64,000 bases of DNA from assembly GCA_963792175.1 (NCBI GenBank), contig CAWBVG010000049.1:62001-126000 (forward strand), written 5' to 3'. Position 1 is the first letter of the stretch. Every line of letters starts with the position of its first letter. The stretch comes from CAWBVG01 sp963792175 (GTDB taxonomy: Bacteria > Acidobacteriota > Vicinamibacteria > Vicinamibacterales > CAVVIG01). The notes below the pieces were generated by a model. It saw only the letters and a list, made by a program, of their open reading frames with translations. It did not search any database and was not told the origin of the DNA. A program made the translations under genes and the position numbers. Below are positions 45,322 to 55,306 of the stretch, piece by piece.

Positions 45322-45478
45322 AAAGGCTGTGAAAAGCCCTGAAATACAAAGGCCACAGAGGAAACGGACGCACAGAGCAAAAGTCTACTCCGTGTCCCGA
45401 CGCCTCTGTGGCCGTCGGGCTTGTGACTTGTCCGCCTTTGTGTCCTCTGTTCCCCTCTGTGTCCTTGTCCTTCTTCGA
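45309..45478. repeat. Periodic inverted element R27 (9-bp cctttgtgt / cacagagg words)
   Basis: Left part gacaaggacacaaagg, ccacagagga and cgcacagag; right part gcctctgtgg, cctttgtgt, cctctgttc, ctctgtgtc. About 170 bp, between the TonB receptor stop and the TPR gene start. It also encodes a probable signal peptide for the TPR protein. Confidence 0.78.
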
Positions 45479-45480
45479 GT

Positions 45481-48400
45481 CTAGAACGAGAACCGGAACA
45501 TGAGCTGCGTCATTCGCATGAACCCGCTCTGCGAGTTGATGACGCCGAACGCCGAGTTGCCCTGCGTCGTCGTCGAGAGGCCGTTCAACTGCACGCGGTT
45601 GAAGAGGTTGACGATCTCGATCTTGATCTGCGCCGACTTGCCGCCCGAGAAGTTGAAGTTCTTCGACACCGACAGGTCGGTGTTGATGATCCGCGGCGTG
45701 CGGACATCGGTATCATGCGCGGTGCGTTGCCGAACGTTCCGGCCGGCGCCGCGGTGATGAACGGAATCGCTGAGCCACTTCGCCGTCGGATGATCGGCCG
45801 AGCCCAGGCACGCGGCGAGATCGCCGTCGCAGCCGACCGGCGTGCCCGTGAGTTGGGCCGCAGCGCGTTGCCCAGCAGGTTGGTGCCCGAGTTGCTCTGC
45901 GAGACGCCGATCGGGAACCCGCTCTGGAAGTTGAACGCCGCCGCGATCATCCATCCGCCGGCCAACGCGTTGCCAATGGCGCTCTTGCCGATCTTGTGGT
46001 CCTTGCCGAACGGCAGCTGGAAGATCGGCGCGACGATGAACCGGTGCGGCACGTCGAGAATGCCGTACCAGTACTCCGACGTCGGGTCGAAGCACGCGCG
46101 TGGTGTTCTGCTGGCCGGACTGGCAGGCGGCCGCCGCGCTACCGCTGTTGGCCACCGACATGAAGTTGTAGTTGTTCACCGGCGTGGTGTTGCCGCGGTT
46201 CGAGTAGAAGTTCGTCTCGCCCATCTGGTTGTCCTTCAGCACGCTGTAGGTGTAGCTGAAGCGTCCGCCCCAGCCGTGCGAGAGACGCTTGTTCAGCTCG
46301 AAGACCGCCGCGTTGTAGCGGTTGTAGCCCTCGGTCACCTGCAGCATGTTGATGTCGCCGTACTGCGGGAACGGCCGCAGCAGCTGGCTGCGCGCGATGT
46401 TCGCCTGTCTGGAGAACGGCCCGGCAGCCGCGATGCCGAAGAACGGATTGGGCACCTGCGCGCTGAGCGCCGCCGCGCCCAGCGCGAGGTACTTCGGATC
46501 GAGCTGGTTGATGTTGACCGGCGTGTCCACCGTGCCGCCGAGCGGCAGATGGTCGCCGCGCGCGCCGACGTAGCTGACCGTGAACGCCATGTCGCCCCCC
46601 AGCTCGCGCTGCAGGTCGACGGAGAACTGCTGCACGCGCGGCGCACCGCGATTCTGATCGACGAAAGCGATGCTGGTGCCGGCACCGGCCAGGAGACCCA
46701 GCGAGCTGCCCGACGCCGGCACGACGCCGTTCGGGAACGGGTTCGCGAGCGTGACGGTCGGAATCGCGGTGCCGGCCGGCTGCGGCGACGAGGTGTTGTT
46801 GGTGAAGCCGATCTGGCCGAAGTTGCCGTTGTTCGATGTCGGGCTCGGCGCCGGATAGTTGCACGGCGCCCAGTAGAGCCCGTAGCCGCCGCGCAGCACG
46901 GTCTTCGAATCGAGCGAATAGACGACGCCGACCCGCGGCGACGACTTTGACCTTGGGCGGATTGCCCTGCTGCGTCGGGTTGCCGTTGACGCCGGCGAAC
47001 ATCAGGCCGCCGAGCGGCGAATGCGCCGGCGTGCCGCCGCTCGGATCGACGCTGGCGGGAATGACGACTGACGAAAGCCCGTTCGCGGACGTGCGATCGA
47101 AGCCCACCGTGAAGTTGTTGTTCACCTCGCGCATCCCGTCTTCGTGCTCGAGACGAAGGCCGTAGTTCAGCGTGAACTTCGAGCTGACGCGCCAGTCGTC
47201 CTGCACGTAGCCGCCGAAGTAGTTCGTGTAGATATCGAGCGGCGTCGTCAGCGTGAACGTGCTCGGGGTGCTCTGGAAGTCGCCGTTCGGCAAGCCGAGC
47301 AGGAACGTCGCCATCGCGTTGCCGTTGAGCGCGTCGCCGTTGGCGAGGCCGGTCGACGAGGTGAGCTCTCGACCGAACTGGAAGTTCCCGCTCGAGCTGC
47401 CGGGGTTGTAGAGGTTGACGCCGATCTTCCGGTAGTCGGCGCCAATCTTGATAGGTGTGCGATCCGACGAACCGCGAGTAGGCGACGTTGCCGCCCGATC
47501 GACTTGTAGGTGCGATCGATCACCGGGGTCTGAGCGCCCAGCGCACGGTAACCGCCCTGCGTGAACGTCACGAGCGGGAACTTGGCAACCGGCGTTTGCG
47601 CGATCTGGCTCAGGAAGTTCTGCGAGAAGCCCAGCGTCGCCGGATCGAAATCGATCGAGAGCTGCGGCTTGTCCGGGAAATTCGTCCACCCGAAGCGCAG
47701 CGCGAGCGTGGAGTTGTTGGTCGGGATCCAGGTGTTGTTGATCGCGAGAATCTGCGGCCGGCGCTTCAGGATGTAATCGAGCGGATCCGCGAAGCGGTTC
47801 GGGCCATTCAGTCCCGGCTCGAAGTAGTTCGAGCACGGCTCGTCGGTCCGGTTGTAGAGGTAGAAGCCGGTCAACGACACCTTGTCGGTGAACTTGTGCT
47901 CGATCTTGCCGCTGTACTCCTGCTGGAACTGGTCGACGATCTGCGCCACGCGCGTTGTAGTTCGCGTTGCCGTTGTCGACGTTGACCTGGGGCAGCGGAA
48001 TGTACGACAGCATCTTCACCGCGATCGGGTTGAGGCGGTTCGCCGGGATGATGTTGTTCGGGAACTGCGCCCGCGTGGGCGACAGCGGATCGTAGATCTT
48101 GATCTGCACGCCGGCCGAGTTGGTCGTGCGCGGAGAAATCGCCGTTGCGCTCGGCCGCCGTCGGCAGTGTCAGCGCGCCGTTGCGCGTCGAGACGTTGTG
48201 GTAGTCCTCAGTTGCGAACCAGAAGAACGTCCGATCCTTGACGATCGGTCCGCCGAAGCCGCCGCCCGGCACGTACCACGAGGTGTCCGGCTTTTGGTTC
48301 TTGGTGACGCAGAGCGCGTCGCCTGCGGCGCAGTTCTTGAACGCAATGTCCGAGAAGTAGTTGTTCTTGACGAGCCGACACCGGCCGCGTCTGGAAGAAC

Positions 48401-49163
48401 GCCGTGCCGTGCAACCTGTTCGTGCCCGACTTCAGCGTCGTGTTGAACACGCCGCCGCCGGTGCGGCCCATCTCCGCGTCGTAGGTGTGCACCTGCACCT
48501 TGACGTCGTCGAGCGCTTCGATCGACGGATTGGCGACCGCGCGGTTCGTGAGGTCGGTGATCGGCACGCCGTCCAGCGTGTAGTTGTTGCCGCGGCGCGT
48601 GCCGCCGCCGAGCGACAGCAGCGACGCGTTGGTCTGATCCTGCTGCCGGTTGAACTGCCCGTCACCCGACGGGATGACGGTGGGAACCGTCGTGCCGATG
48701 AGGAACGCCGAGCGGCCGGGCGACGGCAGCGCCTGCAGCGCCGTCGAGTCGAGCACCGTGCCGGTCGAGGCGTTCGAGGTCTCGATGATGGGCGACTGGC
48801 CCGTCACCGTGATGTTCTCCTCGATCGCGCCGACCTCCATCGTCAGGTCCATCGTCAGGAACTGCTGCGTGCCGATCGGGATTTCGCGCGCGCTCGATCG
48901 TCTTGTAGCCCGCCAGCGTCGCCTTCAAGACGTAGCTGCCGGGATCAATGTTCGTGAACACGTATTCGCCGCGTTCGTTCGTCACCGTGTTTCGGGCGAT
49001 GTTGGTCCGTTCGTTGGTCAGCGTAACTTCAACGCCGGGAATGACGCCGCCAGAGTCCTTGATGGACGCCGCGCAAGCCACCCTGGAATCCCTGCCCGAA
49101 AGCAGTGCTGGAAGTTACGACCGCGAGGAACGCTCCAAGCAGGAGCGCAGCCCGGAATCTCAT
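45481..49163 (-). CDS. TonB-dependent receptor, Oar-like, with carboxypeptidase-regulatory domain (ten or more frame breaks)
   Basis: The start is ATG 49163 behind GGAGG, giving the signal MRFRAALLLGAFLAVVTSS. Then GVIPGVEVTLTNERTNIARN (carboxypeptidase-regulatory domain), MEVGAIEENITVTGQSPIIE (plug start), NNYTLDGVPITDLTNRAV, GGGFGGPIVKDRTFFWFATE, barrel strands such as YVQDDWRVSSKFTLNYGLRLEHEDG, and a C-terminus MTQLMFRFSF ending in the outer-membrane Phe. Breaks near 49075, 48897, 48378, 48130, 47947, 47490, 47462, 46940, 46100 and several before 45700 interrupt it. About 1,225 residues. Family members import large substrates or surface oligosaccharides via TonB. The conserved order through all breaks argues against a pseudogene. 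A paralogue lies at 49927. Confidence 0.88.
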
Positions 49164-49250
49164 GTTTCCCTCCGAATTGTTGTGGACGGACCGCTCGTCC
49201 ACGGGATTCTAGAGGGACGCCTACCGGGGTTGCAACAGGTGAGTGATCGG

Positions 49251-49284
49251 AAAATGGACCACCGGTCGTTGGTGGTCCATTTTT
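49251..49284. terminator. Bidirectional-type intrinsic terminator
   Basis: ATGGACCACC (49254-49263), 7-base loop, GGTGGTCCAT (49271-49280), with aaaa on the left and ttttt on the right. A perfect 10-bp stem that ends cytochrome c transcription before the TonB receptor gene. Confidence 0.85.
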
Positions 49285-49326
49285 CTGTATTGGGGAATCG
49301 AGGCTGAAGCGTCGCGCTGAATGTGG

Positions 49327-49764
49327 TTAGGGCTTTTTGCCTTCGAACTTGATCTGCTTCAGGATGCCGGCCTCTTTGGGCAGATCGGCGGTGCCGGCCG
49401 GGAACTTGTTGACGCTGAACATGAACGCGAGGATGTCGGCGTTCTGCTGGCCGCTCAAGCTGCCCGGCGCGTTCTGCGGCATCGAGATCCGGATGCGCTC
49501 GAAGAGATCGCCGACCGTCAGCCCGTCCCAGCCCGAGATGAACTCGCCGCCGGCCAGGCCGGGCGCCATCTCGCCGCCGGTCAGTTCGGCGCCGTGACAC
49601 GAGGCGCATGCGGTCGAGTACAGGGCCTTGCCGCGGTCCGCCTGCTCTTGCGTATACACGCCGTCCCACACCGACTTGGTGGGCGGCTGCGCGTGCAGCG
49701 TGGAATGGAGCACGAGAATCGCCGCAAACGGAATCAGTGCCGACACTGCGATCTTGACCTTCAT
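49327..49764 (-). CDS. Periplasmic c-type cytochrome
   Basis: 145 residues from ATG 49764 (MKVKIAVSALIPFAAILVLHSTLHAQ signal). The heme motif CASCH is at about residue 53, following QADRGKALYSTACASCHGAELTGGEMAPGLAGGEF. A probable Met ligand lies in RIRISMPQNAPGSL. It is a single-heme class I cytochrome of the kind that accepts electrons from PQQ dehydrogenases, and one is encoded about 5.5 kb away on the same strand. It lies between two TonB receptors, with strong hairpin terminators on both sides, so it is probably a one-gene transcript. Intact. Confidence 0.9.
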   Translation of the reverse strand: MKVKIAVSALIPFAAILVLHSTLHAQPPTKSVWDGVYTQEQADRGKALYSTACASCHGAELTGGEMAPGLAGGEFISGWDGLTVGDLFERIRISMPQNAPGSLSGQQNADILAFMFSVNKFPAGTADLPKEAGILKQIKFEGKKP

Positions 49765-49841
49765 GGACCCTCTCTGGAACAGACAGGAACAACCTGGCAA
49801 TTGTAACGGGTCCGGGGAGCCGCTTGCCAGTCCCGTGACAC

Positions 49842-49872
49842 ACAACGAGCGGCCCCGAAGGCCGCTCGTTGT
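49842..49872. terminator. Strong perfect hairpin between cytochrome c and TonB receptor 2
   Basis: ACAACGAGCGGCC (49842-49854), loop ccgaa, GGCCGCTCGTTGT (49860-49872): 13 perfect base pairs. No long T-run on the minus strand, so termination there is likely but not certain. Confidence 0.7.
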
Positions 49873-49884
49873 GCTCGATAAGTT

Positions 49885-49920
49885 CAGCTGATAGCCGAAA
49901 GCTGCGAGCTATCAGCCTTT
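49885..49920. repeat. agctgat-family element R28 (7-bp words)
   Basis: agctgat / agccgaa / agctgcg / agctatc / agcc, same family as R9. It lies beside the hairpin at the 3' end of TonB receptor 2. Confidence 0.65.
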
Positions 49921-49926
49921 ACCGGC

Positions 49927-52900
49927 TTAGAACCGGTAACGGAACGACAGCTGCCAAATCCGGCTGAACCCGGCCTGGACGTCGACGCGGCCGAAGGACG
50001 ATGAGTCGATCGCGTTGTTCGTCGGCAGGTTGCCGAACTTCACTGTGTTGGTGAGGTTCAGAATCTCGAAGCGGATCTCACCGCTCTGCCCGTGGCCGAG
50101 CGCCGTCGATTTCGCCATCACGAGATCGATGTTCTTCCGGAACTGGAAGCGTGCGTCGGGATTCGTGCGCGGCGCGTTGCCGAAGGTTCCCACGCCCGGG
50201 TTGGCATAGGCGGCCGATGTGAACCACCTCGCGCTTGCATGATCGGACGATGCCGCGCGATCCGCGTCGGAGCCGGTCGTGTTCGGGTCGCCGACCAGGT
50301 TGGGACGCTGCCGGCCGCCGAACAGACCCGAGATCGGCATCCGATGCGCCCTGCACTGAGGACGGCGTTCAATGGCGCGCCGCTCACGAGCTCGACGATG
50401 GTGGACGCGTTCCAGCCACCGGCCAGCGCGTAGGCGATGCCGCTCTTGTCTTTAGGCGAGGGAAAGTTGAAGAGCGGCGCCAGGATGATCCGGTGCGGCG
50501 AGTCGTAGATGCTGGTGCCGTACTCGGCTGTCCAGGTCGTAATTGTTCTGCGGAGAGGTGGCGCGCCACGCGTAGATATTGGGCTGCCCGAACTGATTGT
50601 CCTTCGTGTTGCTGAACGTGTAGCTCATACGCCCGCCCCACAGTCCCGCACCCGTCCGCTTTTCAAGGATGAACGTCGCGGCGTGATACTGACGGCGGCT
50701 CCCTGTCGTCGTCTCCTGCTTGAGCACGTCGCCAAATTCCGGGAACGGACGCAGCAGCTGCCCACGCTGAATGGTTGGTGATCCCGCCAAGCTCGCCTGC
50801 CGCCGCGATACCGAAGAACGGATTGGGGATCGACTCGCGCAGCTTCGCCGGATCCCAGCCGCTGCCGAGCGGGAACATCTGTCGTGCGAGAGCGGGATCG
50901 ATCTGGTTGATGTTGATGACCGTGGCTTCCTGCGTGCCGCCGAAGCCGATGTCCCGGCCGGTGGCGCCGACATAGCCGATCGTGATCGCCATATGGCCCG
51001 GCAGCTCGCGCTGGAGGTCCACGGAATACTGTTGAACCTTCGGCGAGCCCTTCGTCTGATCGACATATTGGACGGTTCCGCCGACGCCCGTCAGGAGGCC
51101 GGACGCAGAGCCAATCGGCTGCAGCAGGCCGCCCGGGAATGGGTTGTCGAGAATCGCTCGCGGCACCTCACTCTCGGCGCTCGACTGGATGAGCGAAGTG
51201 GTCCGCTTGAAGCCGATCGATCCGTGCGCGGTCGTGGCGTAATTCCACGGCGCCCAGAACAACCCATATCCCCCCGAATGACCGTATCGTGGTTGACGGC
51301 GTAGGTGAGGCCGACGCGCGGCGCGGGCTTGATCTTCTTCGGGTTGCCCTGGTACTCGTTGGCGCCGTTGACACCGGCAAAAATGAGCCCGCCCTTCAGC
51401 GTCTTGCCGGCGAGCAGCGTTCCGGTTTTGTTCACCATCGCGTCAATCGGATTCGTCACGCTCTCGTCGAACGCCACGGTCTGCCGGTTGTCGACCTCGC
51501 GCAGTCCGTCCTCGTGCTCGAGACGCAGGCCGTAGTTGAACGTCAGCTTCGAATTCACACGCCAGTCGTCCTGGAAGTAGACGCCCCAATAGCGCGTGTA
51601 CCACTCGCCGTCGCCCGTGGACTGGGGAGCCGATCCCGTGGACGGCAGTCCCAGCAGCAGGCTGGCCACCTCGTGTCCGCCGACTCCGTTCAGGCTGGTG
51701 AACTGCGGGGCGAAATTGAACGATCCGCCGAGCGCTGTTTCGGTCGCGAGCGCGACGCCAAGGCGTCGAAGGTCGGCGCCGACCTTGAAGCTGTGCGTGC
51801 CGACCAGCTTGGTCAGAGCCCCGTTGATGGCGTACGGACCCTTCCAGCGAACCGGACCAGGCCCCCAGCCGCCGACGCCCTCGGTGCCCTGGTCGAAGGT
51901 GAGGGACGGGAAGATATTGGCGCCGCCGGGAGCGAGCGCGCTCGTGTACGCCTGGCTGAAGCCGAGCGACTGCAATCCTGGCGGAAAATGGCTGGCTGTC
52001 GCACGAGTCCTGCCACGTCGTCCAGCCGTACCGCAGTGAAAGCACCGTCGTGTTGTTGATGACGTTCGTGCTGTTCGCGACGAGGACGTGCGGCCGTCGG
52101 CGCAGCGGACCGAACCACTGGTCCTGATCGGCCATGAACAGCTTGTCGGCCTTCATGAGCGTCGTGCCGGGCTCGTCGGTCTTGTTGTAGATGTACAGCA
52201 CGCTCAGCGAGGACTTGTCGGTGAACTTGTGCTCGCCTTTGAACGTGTACATGTCGGCTTTGTCGACCAGGAATCCGGTGCCGACCGCGTTCGTGTTGAA
52301 GTCCTCGTTCGACGACATCGGTCCATTGATCGTCTCGGTCGGCCACTGCTTGAGAATGTTGAGGCCAGCCTGGCTGACCGCCGGATGGTTCAGCGGGATG
52401 ATCGCGTTCGTGAACAATCCGCCGGTGGCAATCGATCCGGTGCCGGTAGCGGGACACCGCGCGCCGACGCCGCCGCGGCACCACGGGTTGTAGAGCACGA
52501 CGGGCCTGCCGCCGACGGTCGAGTGGGAGAAGTCTCCGTTGCGCTGATTCAGCGTCGGCCAGATCTCCGAGAGGCCGCGCGTCGTGCCCGAGCGATAGCC
52601 TTCAGTGGCGACCCAGAAGAACGTCCGATCCTTGACGATCGGGCCGCCCGCGCCGCCGCCATAGAGCCGGTAGTACGCGTCGGCCAGGCCGGTGTTCTCC
52701 TTGGTCTTGCCGGGCGTCTGCGCGTCGAAGTAATTGAGCGACTGGCCCCAGACGGGACGAGTCTGATAGAAGCCGGACCCGTGATAATTGTTCGTTCCCG
52801 ACTTCGCGGTGACGTTGAACACGCCGCCGCCGGTGCGCCCCATTTCCGAGTCGTAGGTGTGAACCTGTACTTTCACTTCCTCGACGGCTTCGATCGTCGG

Positions 52901-53537
52901 GTTGAGCACGGCACGTCCGCGCAGTTCGGTGATCGGCACGCCGTCGACGATGTAGTTGTTGGCGCGCATGCCGCCGCCGCCGAGCGAGACGATCGAGGCA
53001 TTGGACTGGTCCTGTTGCCGGTTGAACTGCGGGTCGCCGGTCGGCGTGAACGTCGGGACGGTGATGCCGATCAGGAACGCGTTGCGGCCGGGCGCTGGCA
53101 GCGCGTCGAGCGTCGCCTTGTCCAGCACGCCGCCGGTCGACGCGCGATGCCGTCTCAATCAGCGGCGTCTGGCCCGTGACCGTCACGTTCTCCTCGATCG
53201 CGCCGACCTCGAGCGTCACGTCGAGCGTGACGAACTGCTGCGTCCCGACCTGGACCCCTTTCGATTCGTAGGTCTTGAATCCCGAGATCTGCACCTTCAG
53301 CGTGTAGGTGCCGGGCGGCACGGCGGGAAAGTTGTACTGCCCGACGTCGTTCGTGACGACCTCGCGCGCGATGTTCGTCGCCTCGTTGGTCATCGTCACC
53401 GCGACGCCGGGGACGACGCCGTTGGCGTCGCGCACCGCACCTCGTACACCGCCGGTGAACTGCTGCGCACCGGCCGGAGCGATCCAGACCATCAAGAGCC
53501 ACAAACACGCCAACACACGCACGAACCGATGTGCCAT
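49927..53537 (-). CDS. TonB-dependent receptor, Oar-like, paralogue 2 (about six frame breaks)
   Basis: The start is ATG 53537 (MAHRFVRVLACLWLLMVWIAPAGA signal); ATG 53543 is too close to the GGGAGG ribosome site. The carboxypeptidase-regulatory domain is GVVPGVAVTMTNEATNIAREVV, then LEVGAIEENVTVTGQTPLIET, NNYIVDGVPITELRGRAV, AGGPIVKDRTFFWVATEGYRSG, YFQDDWRVNSKLTFNYGLRLEHEDG, and the C-terminus RIWQLSFRYRF. Breaks lie near 53140, 51975, 51275, 50775, 50535 and 50345. About 1,200 residues. Clearly paralogous to the receptor at 45481. The next gene, transcribed away from it, is TPR paralogue 2, so each receptor has a TPR partner in a mirrored layout. Confidence 0.88.
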
Positions 53538-53657
53538 GACCATCCTCCCAGGTAAACTTCAGATCGCCGCCGTCGGCAGCGGATGTAATTCGAGAGTCGC
53601 CATTCTAGGAGGAGCGTCACGCAGACGCAACGAAAACGACATATTTGTTTCACGGGG

Positions 53658-55198
53658 ATGGTGCTCGGCGCGACGCTGGCGCTGCTCAATCCTCGACCAG
53701 CCGCCCAGTCGCAGGCCGAATCCGTGCTCGCCCGAGGGATTACTGCGCTCCATTTGTTCGAGTACGAACAGGCCAACGATCTCTTTCGACAGGCCCGCCA
53801 GCTGAATCCGGAGCTTGCGCTCGCGTACTGGGGCGAAGCGATGACGTATCACCAGACGCTGTGGGGCCACGAAGACGTCGAGGCCGGACGGCAGGCGCTG
53901 GCCCGGCTCGGTCCTGCGGCAGCCCCGGGCGAGGCCGGGTCGCGGACGGCTCGAGATCAGGGACTGCTCGCCGCGGCGGCCGTGCTTGTTCGGCGAGGGC
54001 GACCGCTCGGCCCGGCGTCAGCAGTATGCAGAAGCCATGGGCCGGCTCCACGCGCGCGACCCGGAGGATCCGGACGTCGCGTCGTTGTACGCGCTGGCGC
54101 TGCTCGGGACGATGAGCCGCAGTCTCATCGGCACTGCCGACGCGCACGAAGGGCACAGCCAGGCGCTGGCCGGAAGCGAGACCCAGAAGCGCGTCGAAGA
54201 GATTCTCGGCCGCGTCCTGCGCGCGCACCCGCAGCACCTGGGAGCGCTCCACTACCTCATTCACAACGACGACGATCCGGCGCACGCGCGGCTGGCGCTG
54301 GAGGCGGCGCGCACGCTGACGCGGCTCGCGCCCGATTCGAGCCACGCCCGTCACATGCCGGCACACATCTTTCTCCAGCTCGGACGGTGGCCGGATGCCG
54401 CGGCCGCGGACCGCAGCGCGGTCGCCGCGTCCGATGCGTGGATCGCCCGCACGGGGCTGCCGCCGGCGATGCGCAATTACCACGCGCTCCAGTGGCTCCA
54501 GTACGAGCTGCTGCAGCTCGGACGCTATCGCGAGGCGCGGGCGACCATCGACGAGCTCGCGCCGGTCGTCAAGGCGACGGGCAACGTCACGCTCCTCAGC
54601 GACCTGTCGTCGATGCGCGCGCGCTACGTGATCGAAACCGCGAGCTGGCCGCTGCTGGCCGCGGAAAGCAACTTCGGGAACGCCTACGAGCTGTTTGCCA
54701 TCGGCCTGAGCGCGGCGCGAAGCCGCAATCGGGATGTGGCATCGCGCGTCGTCCAGGCGCTCGGTCAGCGCGCGCAGGATCCGCGCGAAGGCGACCTGCG
54801 GCCGGCGATCGCCATCATGCAGCAGGAGGTCGCCGCGATCGTCTCACTGGTCGAGGGACGTTCCGACCAGGCCGTCGAGGCCCTGCGCGCGGCGGCCAGC
54901 TGCCGAGAGCCGGCTGCCGGCGCCGCTCGGATTGCCGACGCCGATCAAACCGGCGCCGGAGCTGCTCGGCGAGGTGCTGGTCGAAATCGGCCGGCCGGCC
55001 GAGGCGATTCCCTTTTTCGAGGCGGCGCTGCAGCGGCACCCGAACCGCTCGCTGTCCGTGCTCGGTCTCGCTCGCGCGACCAAAGCGGCGGGACAGGCGG
55101 AGGCGTCGCGCCGTCACTATCGCGCGCTGCTCGCGAATTACAGTCGCGCTGATGCGGACGTGGCGGCCGGCAAGGAAGCGCGTGCCGCCACGAAGTAG
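53658..55198 (+). CDS. Exported TPR protein, paralogue 2 (two frame breaks)
   Basis: Starts at ATG 53658 (MVLGATLALLNPRPAAQSQAESVLARGITALHLFEYEQANDLFRQARQLNPELALAYWGEAMTYHQTLWGHED). After a break near 53990 it continues YAEAMGRLHARDPEDPDVASLYALALLGTMSRS, LRAHPQHLGALHYLIHNDDDPAHARLALEAARTLTRLAPDSSHARHMPAHIFLQLGRW, and YHALQWLQYELLQLGRYREA. After a second break near 54905 it ends PSLSVLGLARATKA-type repeats. About 513 residues. The blocks ALHYLI/SSHARHMPAHIFL/YHALQWLQYE match TPR paralogue 1. It lies divergent from TonB receptor 2. Probably periplasmic; the exact partner is unknown. Confidence 0.82.
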
Positions 55199-55300
55199 GG
55201 GCTAGGGGCTAGCTGCCAAAGCCGTGTCGGGGCTTGGGGCTAGCGCAGAGCTCGATGCTCGGTGCTCTGACTAGCTAGCCCCTAGCCCCCAGCCCCGACA
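55196..55300. repeat. gggctag-family inverted element R29 (7-bp words)
   Basis: Left arm taggggctaggggctagc and ggggcttggggctagc; right arm gctagcccctagcccccagcccc. It joins the convergent TPR2 and PQQ-dehydrogenase stops. Confidence 0.88.
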
Positions 55301-55306
55301 GATTAC

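Noticed and set aside
45481..49163. Pseudogene status for TonB receptor 1 and the PQQ dehydrogenase because of many breaks.
   Set aside because: Motifs are intact throughout, nearly all breaks are one-base insertions, and essential genes show the same error type. Sequence error explains it better.
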